Source: Plectrocnemia conspersa (Eukaryota; Arthropoda; Insecta; Trichoptera; Polycentropodidae). Taken from it: a stretch of 64,000 nucleotides of DNA. Of this stretch, positions 37,701-46,040 are shown one piece after another; the first letter of the stretch is position 1; the number at the start of each line of letters is the position of its first letter. The translations under genes were made by a program, and so were the position numbers. The notes beneath the pieces were generated by a model. It saw only the letters and a program-made list of their open reading frames with translations, had not been told where the DNA came from and made no database searches. The stretch covers positions 2,294,001 through 2,358,000 of the forward strand of contig VTFK01000006.1 of NCBI GenBank assembly GCA_009617715.1, given 5' to 3'.

Positions 37701-40700
37701 CGCAATTTTGGTACAGACGAGATTTCTTATTATATTTATAGGTTCGCACTGCTCTAAGGAAGAGGTTCACTTTGTACAGAGACCTGAGGGAGCAAAGGAA
37801 CCAAGCACGCAGGACCTCCGCTTTCCATTTTTCCACATCTGAAGCCACTAATCACAGAGAGTTGCTCTCGATTTGGTAATTACATTTTTGTGTTTTATTC
37901 ATTGATGTATTATATCTACAATATTTGTATCGTATCAAACTTTGTGTTGAAAATTTCATAGCACTAGTGTTTTCATTAAGGAATATAATGTTTGTACGTT
38001 TACATTCATCAATATTATTATTTTTTTATTTAGTGTTCCCCCGAGAGATATCACCCCTGTAGTTTGCGAACTCCACAGTCGCGACAAGCCGGTCATCATT
38101 GAAATCTTCCAAGAAGGCGAGCTTCCTGAGTAAGTTTATTTAAATATGTTACATAATAATACAGATAATTGAACGCTTAACAACAAAAATGAACTTAATT
38201 AGGTCGTTTGTAAAGTTTTGCAGCAAGTTTAATTCTTGGTCGATTAGTTTTACGTTTATTAGAATCTATTTTGCTTCTGCAAATTGTAAACTATGTCTTT
38301 ATAATACGACTTTTATTAATCCACATCAATACAAGTTAAGAGCAGCGGAGCCATTGAAACTTAATACACTCATAGATACGTTCTTCAGAAGCCCCGCGTA
38401 AATAGAAATCGCGTAAAAAAGGCAAGGAATTCATACAAAAATATAATATAAGATACGTCAGATTGATGAATATAGGTTATGTACGTACGAGGTGACGTGG
38501 TGTCAAAACGCATCAAAACAAGAAATACATTGTTCTACAGAAATAAAACTTCTATACAAACTGTGTATCGAAATTTACGTATTCGTCAAAGACGTAAAGA
38601 GTCTGAAAGCGATGGAACTAGGGTAACCATTAAATGCCCAAAAAGTGCGCATTGTGGTCAGGTGGCGTCATTGAGCCGTACTTTTTGAAAAAGATCGGAC
38701 TGTAACATTCAACGGTGAGCGTTATAAGAGCATGATAAACGATTATTTATTGTCACGTGGTTTCAACAAAATTTCGCAACTTTGAAAATATTTATGTGGA
38801 AGACACGTGGTTTCAACAAAATGGCGCAACTTTACACACATTGAGTGCAACGTTGGTTGATTTGCATGGTTATCATACGATTTAAAGCCGTTGAGGTTTT
38901 TTTGTAGGGTTACGCTAAAATCGTGTCTATTTTTCAGCACCTAAAAATTTTTTATTGTTCATTAATGACATATAAACAGCAATAGAGCATTCAGATTTTT
39001 TATTATATGCAGATGACTTCGGGTTTTCTGAAGAAAATTTAAAAGAAAATGCATTCGATTTCTGATTCTTTTTTCGACGATATACAGGAGGATCTCAACT
39101 CTATATGGAAATGGGCTTGCTATAACCAATTGCCTTTCAGTGTAAAGAAATGTCACACAATTTAATTTTCAAAGTCATTAACGCTGGCAAAATATTCATT
39201 CCATTTAGGCGGATATTTTCTGGAAAGGTTTTCTTCAACTAAGGATTTAGGAGTGACTTTCGAAGAACGTTGGAAATTTAGCCAGCACATTGCAGAGACT
39301 CGTAGCAAATCCTTAAAAATGCTCGGTTTTATCTTGAGAAATGCGCGTTACTTCAGGAATACTTTAGTATTGCGCACTCTTTATGATACTCTAGTCCGCA
39401 GCATACTAGAAACTAGCTCCATCATTTGGATCCCAGGCGTAATGAATCAATGTAATGAATTGAAGCTGAAAAAAGTACAACGTAAATTTCTTCGATATTT
39501 ATACTTGAAGGAATACGGGTATTATCCGTTCTTGTTTCCCAGTGCTTTTATTTTGGGATGCGTTTCTTTGTCGACTCGCAGAAGTGTTTATGTAATTAAA
39601 CACTTCTGGAAATTGCTCAAGGGCATCGTAGACAATCCTTCAGTGCTCGAGCAGCTTCAAATGTGGGCTCCTGAAGGTGGTTATAGTTCTCGGTCGCGTC
39701 CACTATTCTTGCCTGTTAAGTCTAGAACTAGAGCACTTGCCAACTCTTCTCTGGCCAAGGCTATTTATCTGCTCAATTCTGTCCATAGAAATATTGACAT
39801 TTTCTCTTGCACATATGGAGTTTTGGTTCAGTTCGTATGAGACAATGCACACCTGTTGAGGTGATTTGTGTCTGTTGTTTTGTCTTGTTTATATTTGTAT
39901 ATATTATGATGTATTAGTACTTTTGACTATCGTGACGCATTGGGTTTGCCTATCAGGTCACGATGGTTATAATTTTAATAAATAAATAAATAAATAAGTA
40001 TGGAGGTCAATGATATGCTTAGTCTTTTGACTGGCTGAGCTTTTTTGCATTCGATACCGATCCGCCTTTTTATTTAAACACATGAAGATGTGGCAACCTT
40101 GCACTTGTCATTTTGCATTCAATATGTTGCGTTTGTCATTTTTTTAAAGCCGCAAACAGCTATTGGGGATGCTTTTAATATTATCCTTCGGATCTCTGAT
40201 CGTTAAAAACACGAATGGCATCTTGTTTATTACGCTTTTAACACGTTTACGAGAACGTCAAATCGCCGATGGTCCCCATCTGTATTTTGGAAGTGAAATA
40301 AATAAAAAATACATAATCAATGAATTTTTCGTTCTTATACTAATGATTCACAATTTCACACACGAATATTTGTATCTCGGCTTTTTCACATCGATTAAAT
40401 TTCATTGTTATGAAACCTATAAAAAACATCGAACTTCTAGGCCCAAAAAATATTGTAAGTAATAATAATAATAATTTATATTTTCAGGACGGAAGTATAA
40501 GCCAGACTTTGTGTCGTTCAAGATCAGAATTAAATATGGACAAGTTATACAAGAAATTAAACGGTCTTCGGAACTGCAAATCAACTTTTTAACACCTTTT
40601 TGCCCCCAAATTATATTATAAATAAAAACAAGTATTTTATAATCGTATATTTACACATATGTAAGTGTTCATATGAATACTTTGTTTACTCTGAAATTAT

Positions 40701-42682
40701 TTTTATTATACAATATATATTTATATATAAATATTAAGTAATTTATTTACTATACAAAAAAATATTTACAATTTGATCAAGACATATTTTCAGTACGTAT
40801 CAGAGTTGATATTTATATATATATATATATATTTAATTAAACTATATTATAGTATGGTAATCATTGATGTAAAGCCACAGAGCTTGAATTATTATATTTT
40901 TCGCAGTTCGGTACCTTGTTAACTTGATGTGCATAAGAAAAGTTCATATTTAGATTGGTAAAGCATTAAATCAAACATATCCGGCTACCGTTGGTAGAAT
41001 TTCAAATATCGGTGATTACCTGTTCTTAGTTAAATACAATTTATTGATATATAACCCTTCTGGACTATCTCTGTGTGTCTTCTTATAAGCATTTTCTTAA
41101 TTTGACTGTTGTCAATCAATGAACCTTGATTTTTTTTTACAAAAATATGCATAACTTTCATTAGCTAATGGATCTGATCTCTGCATATTTAAATTATCGG
41201 ACTAATGACAAACGATTCACTTTTTAAATAATACAAGTACATATTGCGATATACATAAGTAAATAAATTAACTCTCACTCACCTGAAAATTGTAAGACAT
41301 AACAGTAGACACGTTTCTGTACATTATCAATGCATAAATGATGTATTTAGATTTACGCAAATAATGAGAAATGGCATTCCGAACTGCATGGTACAATTGT
41401 TGGTATATTATAAATATTTTACCATGGTAAAATATTTATAAATACCAGATTGTTTAAAGTAGTATATCACGTTAAAAAGCTTTGTGTTACCGTCTGTTAT
41501 GTTACAGCTGTAGATTTACGAGATTAAGAATATTTACCATTGATGTTAATGTTGTGAAAGTTTAATTATATTGTGTGTTATCATAGTTATAAAATAAATT
41601 ATGCTATATTGAAAAAGAACTTGCTTTTGTTAAAACATCGATGATTAACGTCAACACTTTCTTTGCCTTGACGAAGCTGCTTTAAGATGGTTTGAGACTG
41701 AAAATTAAGAATAAACGAGAAGAGAAAGACCTTTTTAAAATTTACGATGCACTCGATCGAGTGCATGTATAAAAAAGTGTAGAGTATAAATAAATTTGAT
41801 ATAAAATTTTGGACAGGAGAGAAAATTCATGGACAGGTCGCATTCATATCTTAATTTGCTTAAATTACGTTATTTTTACATGGAATTTAAAGTCAATTTG
41901 ATATGTTTATTATTATAATAATTATTACTATTTAATAGATAATTATACATAGCACGTTTATTATTAGACGCATGATCACAAATCATATAGTAATAGTCCC
42001 CAGTACGTGTATTTTACGTATGACTGATTTATTGTGATGTAATTTTATTTATAAACTAAAAACATATTTCTGGCAAATATTTATTTTTCAATCTCAAATC
42101 CATAAGTAACGTATACGCATATATTTTTTGCTACAACATCATATAACAGAATTTTATTTTAACAAAAGCTTTTGCATAGGTATTTTTTTACAAGAAAAAT
42201 GTCAATATTTTCCCTTTAAATGATATTTTTAATATATATGTATCTATAAATTATATTTATTGAAATGAATATATGTATACAATTACAGTAAGATTTTAAT
42301 CAAAAATTTTAATTAATCTAATTGATTTATTATACCCTGTGTTAACTGTTAATTATTATTAAATTTTATATTAAATCAACTCACTCTATGAAGTATCATA
42401 AATAAAGTCACAGTTATTACACATGACTCTTAAAGCATGTTTATGACTTCTCTATATAATGGGACAGTCAATCGTTCAAGATCAGCGTCCAACCGGTACA
42501 CAGTGGAAAAGTTTTCACTGAATCAGGGCTCGAAACATTTTTTGCATACCGGAACAATTCAGAGATATGATAGTGCTAATTTAAAATTAGCTGGAGCTGA
42601 ACTCCGGTTTGATTTGGTCCATTCCGAGCCCAGCATTCAGTATATAGACAGTCACATTTATACTCTTAGTGATACGGTGTAA
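24510..42682 (+). CDS. Pdfr: PDF neuropeptide receptor (class B GPCR), 5' exons not seen
   Basis: Gene-level entry for exons 24510-24660, 28392-28615, 32289-32358, 32929-33014, 33201-33381, 37742-37875 and 38034-38129, followed by alternative terminal exons at 40488-40592 and 42436-42682. All join in frame at GT-AG sites. The product is a seven-transmembrane receptor of the secretin family, coupling in insects mainly to Gs and cAMP, acting in clock and other neurons. Signature segments are SLRNNRTRIHNNLF (loop 1), LCEASY...MFMWMFIEGLYL (TM3), CWWGYN (loop-2 Cys), YWILEGPR, VLVMKLRRSQASEIE (loop 3), RKAVRAAVVLLPLLGITN (TM6) and FQGFFVAF / CFLNGEV (TM7 end). SLRNNRT and LCEASY favour PDFR over DH31, DH44 or calcitonin-like receptors. 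The Cys-rich hormone-binding ectodomain and TM1 exons were not found in the 24.5 kb upstream and may lie outside the window. Confidence 0.85.
25723..25754. repeat. (AT)n microsatellite
   Basis: Perfect TA dinucleotide run within the first visible Pdfr intron. Confidence 0.9.
26248..27428 (-). mobile_element. Tc1-like transposon remnant
   Basis: The ends carry inverted GGCCATAAWAATGGGGCACC (left near 26257, right near 27395-27415), with TA just outside each end, as Tc1/mariner elements require. Minus-strand fragments include DIIWSNESNF, the Tc1 pattern around the second catalytic Asp, then GGSVRVWCYMIATGVG. The C-terminus carries MET...CNYGKCGPTKY. The stretch that should hold the D-x-x-P-x-H catalytic block is deleted and stops are frequent. 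Non-functional. Sits in a Pdfr intron. Confidence 0.8.
27869..28185 (+). mobile_element. tRNA-derived SINE with LINE-like 3' tail
   Basis: The head (about 27869-27945) resembles a tRNA. It has an A-box-like TAGCGTAATACG, an anticodon-type stem CTCAGA/TCTGAG, and a B box GGTTCGAGCCC followed by CGGCAGCGGCA. The middle has an inverted pair GTGACATCTAT/ATAGATGTCAC around an AT-rich loop. The 3' part, GTAACGCATTGGGCTCACGCC then TCAAGTTACAACGG, matches the 3' end of the LINE at 39931-39966. It ends in a poly-A run. RNA polymerase III transcription and mobilisation by that LINE's enzymes are inferred. Confidence 0.8.
28392..28615 (+). CDS. Pdfr: Pdfr exon: TM3, intracellular loop 2, TM4
   Basis: Acceptor TTGTTCACAG, donor ACCAA|GTGAGT. 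The frame begins LYLCEASYILMEF. Its Cys is the loop-1/TM3 cysteine that pairs with the CW cysteine of the next exon. It then reads MFMWMFIEGLYL and a second helix starting GWGFPIVIT. Most family members have YLHN after EGLYL, while here it reads YLNS. Ends two bases into a Lys codon. Confidence 0.9.
28850..29052. repeat. Possible MITE with CCGCGACTG inverted ends
   Basis: AGGTGCCGCGACTG near 28851 is inverted as CAGTCGCGGCTTACCT near 29038-29053. The interior is AT-rich and non-coding. The pairing is short and imperfect. Confidence 0.4.
29100..29345 (-). pseudogene. LINE RT C-terminal fragment
   Basis: The minus strand reads VDEFVYLVSLV (the usual V-x-E-F-x-Y-L-G-S motif after the RT core). 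Further on it has RRRYNNELYELYQKSDV, the characteristic R-R-x-Y-N-x-E-L-Y segment near the C-terminus of a widespread insect LINE group. Intervening sequence is deleted. The same end is present at 52840-52885. Confidence 0.65.
30606..31400 (-). pseudogene. LINE RT fragment (family of 38935-39997)
   Basis: Reading downward from about 31200: VDVVYTD, SFDKVSHELFFE (the RT D-F-x-K-A-F-D-x-V motif), then HSYGNRV and a decayed catalytic box, ending in FRMLGFVIRNACHF. The last matches LKMLGFILRNARYF of the LINE near 39313. Stops and frameshifts throughout. Located in a Pdfr intron. Confidence 0.65.
31405..32280. other. Intron sequence with no recognised element
   Basis: AT-rich Pdfr intron sequence leading to the acceptor at 32288. 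Nothing coding or repetitive stands out. Confidence 0.5.
32289..32358 (+). CDS. Pdfr: Pdfr exon: extracellular loop 2, start of TM5
   Basis: Acceptor TTTAACAG, donor CTT|GTAAGT. The first base completes Lys, then CWWGYNLKASYWILEGPR follows. This contains the conserved loop-2 Cys-Trp and the W-I-L-x-G-P-R motif of secretin-family receptors. Confidence 0.9.
32929..33014 (+). CDS. Pdfr: Pdfr exon: TM5 end, intracellular loop 3
   Basis: Acceptor TATTTCAG, donor AG|GTGTGT. Reads INFVFLLNIVRVLVMKL then RRSQASEIERV. The basic loop is the G-protein contact region in this family. Ends two bases into an Arg codon. Confidence 0.9.
33201..33381 (+). CDS. Pdfr: Pdfr exon: TM6, extracellular loop 3, TM7
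   Basis: Acceptor TTCATAACAG, donor GAG|GTGAGC. Contains KAVRAAVVLLPLLGITN (TM6 with the P-L-L-G kink) and FAIWSYSTHFLSSFQG leading to AFLYCFLNGE at the TM7/helix-8 junction. Ends on a codon boundary. Confidence 0.92.
33995..34075 (+). repeat. Fragment of the 15.7-16.2 kb foldback family
   Basis: TCTCAGAAGTCAAAAATTCACGTCAAAAGCAATAAAATCG-type sequence matches the unit at 15840-15870 and 16005-16040. It lies just left of the Tigger insertion. Confidence 0.65.
34126..35869 (-). mobile_element. Tigger/pogo DNA transposon, complete ends
   Basis: Ends are CACCCATACCTCGCTTTACGG (left) and, as reverse complement of the right, CACCCATACCTCGCTATACGG. They match over about 23 bases with one mismatch. 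TA flanks both sides (34124-34125 and 35870-35871), the pogo/Tigger target duplication. The interior holds a transposase frame on the minus strand. At 1744 bp it is shorter than full-length Tigger1-type elements (about 2.4 kb), consistent with loss of the DNA-binding part. It lies in a Pdfr intron. Confidence 0.9.
34581..35777 (-). CDS. Tigger (TIGD1-like) transposase, N-terminally truncated
   Basis: Open frame of 398 codons containing the DDE-1 transposase core. Catalytic Asp candidates lie in FNVDETELYWKRMP, ILDNAPGHP and LIQPMDQGAIATFK, with KSAPGYKVSKERLTLLLG and RSNKKAWMT between. The C-terminal tail ends SRGINSAISCY. These follow the Tigger1/TIGD1 order closely. The first 20 or so codons are not transposase-like. 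The frame enters the family only at about FKFKNRFNLQNFKIKGEAAS, so the N-terminal CENP-B-type helix-turn-helix domains are missing. The catalytic core is unbroken, so loss of the DNA-binding region is the main defect. Confidence 0.9.
   Translation of the reverse strand: MFRYYGKKTFFVCVFFFKFKNRFNLQNFKIKGEAASADEAASKEYPNILKGIIEGGGHKLEQVFNVDETELYWKRMPDCTYISKTEKSAPGYKVSKERLTLLLGANAAGDFKLKPLLIYLSENPRPLKGLNKNQLPVIWRSNKKAWMTKATLEDWFKNHFCTEVKKYLRDNNLSNKAWLILDNAPGHPTNLSELSEDVMIEYLPKNTTALIQPMDQGAIATFKAYYLRRTLRQLIRETDGKSSIKRFWKNYNIKDAVDSISESWKELKLTTMNHVWKKIWPECVKNTDAEVNCLPEIRQNILDLAHDLDFEDLNERDVLDLLEADREPLSYKELIQLQAEPAFDEETEPVVFKQLTSKKLSKAFSYFEQGIHIFLENDPDVERSAKVSRGINSAISCY
35968..36022 (+). repeat. LINE/SINE 3' tail fragment
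   Basis: TAATCGTAACGCATTAGGTTTACTTGTCAGGCCTTAATTTTAAT follows the pattern of the LINE tail at 39931. No body of the element precedes it. Confidence 0.6.
36108..36360 (-). other. Unassigned coding-like frame
   Basis: The minus strand stays open through VDIFHTINGKGFVPSLRRTI, then HMVRKYRQEKYEI. Near the lower end another frame reads FNGIDSIDFEA, followed by GTAAGC. I recognise no family. It may be a transposon or pseudogene remnant or chance. Confidence 0.25.
36365..37735. other. Intron sequence with no recognised element
   Basis: AT-rich Pdfr intron. The open frame at 37444-37741 has no protein-like pattern until it runs into the real exon at 37742. Confidence 0.5.
37742..37875 (+). CDS. Pdfr: Pdfr exon: proximal cytoplasmic tail
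   Basis: Acceptor TTATAG, donor TG|GTAATT. Begins VRTALRKRFTLYRDLREQ, the helix-8 continuation after CFLNGE. It then has an Arg/Ser/Thr-rich tail with likely phosphorylation residues. An upstream open frame running into it is intronic. Confidence 0.85.
38034..38129 (+). CDS. Pdfr: Pdfr exon: distal cytoplasmic tail, last shared exon
   Basis: Acceptor TTTATTTAG, donor CTGA|GTAAGT. Joined to the previous exon it reads CVPPRDITPVVCEL and ends IFQEGELP plus two bases (GA). Conservation of this segment is unknown to me. Support is from frame, splice sites and gene order. Confidence 0.7.
38470..38900 (+). pseudogene. Mariner/Tc-type transposase remnant
   Basis: Frame pieces read FFEKDRTVTFNGERYKSMIN then YVEDTWFQQNGATLHT, the pattern G-P-Y-F-F-E...N-G-x-R-Y and W-F-Q-Q-D-G-A-x-x-H-T of insect mariner-like transposases. 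The catalytic Asp of QQDGA reads Asn here. The CACGTGGTTTCAACAAAAT segment is present twice in tandem (about 38756 and 38807), disrupting the frame. Inactive; lies in a Pdfr intron. Confidence 0.7.
38935..39997 (+). mobile_element. 5'-truncated LINE (non-LTR retrotransposon) with intact 3' tail
   Basis: It begins inside the RT domain with LLFINDI, then the catalytic box DFLLYADDFG and DLNSIWKWACYNQLP. The region holding STKDLGVTFEERWKF, LKMLGFILRNARYF, LETSSIIWIPG and VQRKFLRYL is open from 39253 to 39840 (195 codons). The 3' UTR ends CGTGACGCATTGGGTTTGCC, TATCAGGTCACGATGG and an (AAAT)n tail. GTGACGC.../...GGTCACGAT can form a stem. Upstream frames have stops, so it is inactive. Two further coding fragments of the family are at 6190 and 30606. 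Confidence 0.8.
40488..40592 (+). CDS. Pdfr: Pdfr alternative terminal exon A (two possible acceptors)
   Basis: The clear acceptor TTTTCAG ends at 40487. Joined to the GA of the previous exon it reads ETEV and stops at 40498-40500, a class I PDZ-ligand-like end (T at -2, V at 0). A second AG eight bases later (40494-40495) gives a different frame. That reads D-ISQTLCRSRSELNMDKLY and stops at 40590-40592. The second acceptor has a weak context. Which one is used is not decidable here. Confidence 0.55.
   Translation, partial: DGSISQTLCRSRSELNMDKLYKKLNGLRNCKSTF
40808..40832. repeat. (AT)n microsatellite
   Basis: TATATATATATATATATA-type run downstream of alternative terminal exon A. Confidence 0.85.
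41401..41447. repeat. Near-perfect palindrome
   Basis: 41408-41441 is a perfect 34-base palindrome centred on CCATGG. TGGTAT and ATACCA extend it by six pairs after one unpaired base. It lies between the two alternative Pdfr terminal exons. Confidence 0.9.
41747..41766. repeat. Perfect 20-base palindrome
   Basis: ATGCACTCGATCGAGTGCAT equals its own reverse complement. Short enough that chance or a binding site for a dimeric factor are both possible. Lies between the alternative Pdfr terminal exons. Confidence 0.85.
42436..42682 (+). CDS. Pdfr: Pdfr alternative terminal exon B
   Basis: An AG at 42434-42435 (ACTCTTAAAG) gives a frame-compatible join to 38129 (GA + C = Asp). It then stays open for 81 codons to the stop at 42680-42682, ending IYTLSDTV. 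It contains NRSRSASNRYTVEKF. The bases TCGTTCAAGATCAG (RSRS) are identical to exon A in the same frame, suggesting exon duplication. The acceptor has a poor pyrimidine tract. D-T-V at the end is also a class I PDZ-type C-terminus. Confidence 0.55.
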
Positions 42683-42689
42683 ATGCGAC

Positions 42690-44060
42690 TCATAAGTATT
42701 TATAAAATTATGTAAAAAAAATGTAATTATACATTAACAGTCATAGCATAATGTCAAAAAGTGTTAGTTAATAAGCCTTCTTAGATCGTTTCGGATTTGA
42801 TTTTGTGTCAATATATTTAATTGACGTAGATTTTACCAAAGGGGATCAATGGACGGAATGCTGATATGATGAGAAGATATATTTAGCTACCGTAGTAAAA
42901 AATTATATATCATTATATTGAAATTAGAGTTTTGAACATGTGAAACCGAATTGTCGACTTTAGCTAAAAGTCCATGATACGAATATTCTCAACTGAAATC
43001 TATATTTACTTCGTGAAAATATTAATGAAAAATATATTTATTATATATTACATATATTATATATTTATGTTACTATACTAATATATTATCAACAATTTAC
43101 CATTATATGATGTCGTGCTTACTAATACAGTTATAAAGAGATGGAGAACCTTTTCAAGTTGAATACGAATATTTATTCACTTTAGAATATCTGTTAATTT
43201 AAAGTGACTCAAACCATTCGATGACATTGTTACTCTTTGTAGATAAAAACATATCTAGATTCATTTAAAAAGCCAACAAGGCTAAAGGTTCCCCATATCT
43301 ATGATAAATACTGTTAGATCATGTATTTACCAACTAGTAATTTTGAAAAATGTTATAACACTAAGAATTCAATAAATGTTTAGAGATTGACGTTGCAATT
43401 ACTCTTTTTATTTCGTATCCTCTCCAAATGATATATTGTGAGACGGCCGACATGTGTCACACGAAAAAATAACAAAATTACAATCACCTACGGATGTAAG
43501 TGCTCGAGATCATCATTCAAGAGAGAGAAGCTCACCCAAATAGCTACTACTCCACGGGTAAGAATATTAAAAAATTATAATGTTTTATTTTATGTGTTTT
43601 AATATTTAATAGTAAAGTCTGTAATATGCATGTCAATATCAATGAAGCGAAGTGGTTCAATGTTTGATAAAGCTTTAGAAGTTGGATAATATTTTTCGAC
43701 CACATATGAACATATAAAAAAAATATTGCTGAAGAAATTTGTTTTAAAACTGTTAAGTTTTAGACGAAATTTATATTTTAAGGAAACGCTGGCGGCCTAG
43801 AATCACTTCAACGCGTCTCAATGGAAGCGCTCTGAAGAGTTGGATTGAATATTAAATGATGTGTCTAATAGAAGGGTTTATGAATGTCTTACTCCCTGTG
43901 GCGACAATATGCCTTTGTTCTTGCCTATCCATCGCCCATACATCTAAAATATATATCCAGTAATTGAAAAGTCATTCAACGATAATCAGAGTAGCACTTT
44001 CAAAGCCTCAAGCGAGTTACATATGCACATCATAGGTGGATAGAACATGTGTGTGCCCTA
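42690..44060. other. Pdfr downstream region
   Basis: AT-rich. An ATTCAATAAATG polyadenylation-like signal lies at about 43369. A short coding-like block at 43430-43558 (preceded by AG, followed by GTAAG) is discussed as a possible third terminal exon but is not annotated as CDS. Confidence 0.4.
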
Positions 44061-44062
44061 CT

Positions 44063-44232
44063 AAGGATGTCACTTGGAGGGGGGGGGCAGGTAAAAGCCC
44101 CTCTCCCTGACTTTGGACAAAAAATGCGTCAAATATTATGAATTTAATGAGAACAAAATATTAAAAAAACGACTTGTTATCTTTTGCCCCCCCCCCCTTT
44201 TCTCCCTTCCTAGAAAAAGCTGAAATGTCCTT
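44063..44232 (-). mobile_element. GACGTCATTTT-family MITE, copy 4
   Basis: Starts AAGGATGTCACTT and ends AGCTGAAATGTCCTT. Read on the minus strand it parallels the copy at 17454, including the poly-G/poly-C blocks near each end and the ATGAATTTAATGAGA middle. 170 bp. Long homopolymer runs (nine or more G or C) are unusual in this AT-rich sequence. Confidence 0.7.
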
Positions 44233-44639
44233 GTTTTTTCATTACAAATAAACAATTGTGCTAGAGACATCTATGGCTTAACCTAATAATGTCTAAAATT
44301 ATAATTTTTCGATATTATTTTTAAATAAATTCAACAGATCTCGCTAAAGCCGCCTATTGATTTATTTATACGCGAACCATATTTTTATGTGTATTTGTGA
44401 TAATACCTTGTTTAAAAAAACTGTCAGTGTATAATTTATGGATGAATTTTATAAGCGGCTTGAGGGTTGTCAAATGCAATATATTATTTTTTTATTTACA
44501 TAAAAAATCCTTTTGACTCACTATTCATGCTACATGTGTTTCATGAATATACAAATTGAGACAATCCTGAGCAAACAATTTAAATTACAATAAATCAATC
44601 AGTGTACATATTATTTACTAAAAATATTCATTATGTGTT

Positions 44640-44885
44640 TTTCACAAAAAACATTTAACGACGATGATCGGGTTGAATTCTAGATTCACTTGACGCCGAA
44701 GTGGAAACCAGCTGCTTCCTCGATATCCATCAAGTGTCTTAGTCGTACTTGCTTCGCTTATAACGAAATTGGGTGAACTCTCGTTGCTTTGTTGGAAGTG
44801 TCTGAAATACGTGCTTATAGACGCTTTTCGAAATATAATAGGTACTACTGCCCGTGTCGATCGTGTCAATGCAACGGTTTATGAA
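44640..44885 (-). pseudogene. LTR-retroelement protease fragment
   Basis: The minus strand reads IDTGSSTYYISKSVYKHVFQ, the D-T-G-S-S-x-x-Y-I pattern of retropepsin in Ty3/gypsy-type elements, for about 38 codons before a stop. A neighbouring frame continues with FVISEASTTKTLDGY, so there is a frameshift. No flanking LTR or RT was recognised. Confidence 0.5.
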
Positions 44886-45905
44886 TGAAAATAGTCACAT
44901 TTCTTTTATGAAAGCTTTTGCAGAACTTAAATAATTTAAACAGCTGAAGATTTAACATATCATTTTCTTTTATTTATAAATACACCGACTAGCTTTATTT
45001 ATGGTCCATTGAAAACTTTTGAAAAGTCACTTATGTCAACGGGAAGAATACAATTGTTCAGCAAGTTGCAAATGCTGATAATAATTTCATTTATGTTTTT
45101 TGCCATGTTAAGTTCTCGCTCGACTGATAATCTCGAAATATCTATCTGGTAATGTTTGTTTATTTCGTTCACCATATACTGAAATAACAAGCGCACTCAT
45201 TATTGGTTGTTGGCAAATAATCTAGTACAAAACAATACTAATTAGGAATCGTGTATAGTGTATTTCAACTGGTATCGTTCACTATGAGTTCTCAAATGAG
45301 GTCAAACAATTACGACGGATTATTATATGTATCTGGGACGCATTGAAATAGCAAATCCTATTTCACCCTTTATAAAACACTGATATTTTTAACCTACTTT
45401 AATTAGCATTAGATATTCACATGATAAATATATATTTTCCAAATGAAGAGATTAAAGCGGAAGTTTTTAGATGTCTAGCTTTTCAATACATAACGTTGTT
45501 TAAAAACAATATTTATAAGCTTCTTGTATTTTGTTGGGAAAAAGTCTTTGACTTTTTAATTATTATAATTAATTTAACAAAATCTACAATCATTTGCCCC
45601 TTTTAGATAATATACATGACTGATAGTATGCTTTACTTTCTGTCTTTTTTTCTTCTTTATAATTTATTGTAATATAATATCACTATTGTAAACATGTAAA
45701 TGGTTAGTAACCAGTGACATGTATTTTTTTAATATGTATGTTTGTAACTTTATATATTATATTGAAATAAATGTTTTATGAAAATATATATAATAACACA
45801 AAAATTGTGCGTTTATTTTTGAAATTATCTTCTATAATTTTCATTAATTTTAAACTTTTATAAACATTATTATTTAAATCTTTTTATTAGTATTTTATTT
45901 AAATC

Positions 45906-46040
45906 ATGGGCGCTTTTCGTAATATTATGGCCACAAATGTCAGACACAACGGCTGTCAGTGTCCGTTCGACCACCCGTCATCATGGTCTCGTCCAAACCT
46001 TGGCCCGACAAAATCGACGCCTACTCCCTCAAAGAGATAA
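45906..46040 (+). promoter_or_regulatory. Upstream ORF overlapping the kinase start
   Basis: An ATG at 45906 opens a 44-codon frame in another phase that runs past the kinase ATG (45983) and stops at 46038-46040, within the first exon. If the mRNA begins upstream of 45906, this frame would lower translation from the kinase ATG. The transcription start is not known. Confidence 0.45.

Noticed and set aside
37444..37741. Long open frame leading into the Pdfr exon at 37742
   Set aside because: The exon's own frame and its acceptor at 37741 define the coding part. The upstream portion is AT-rich intron.
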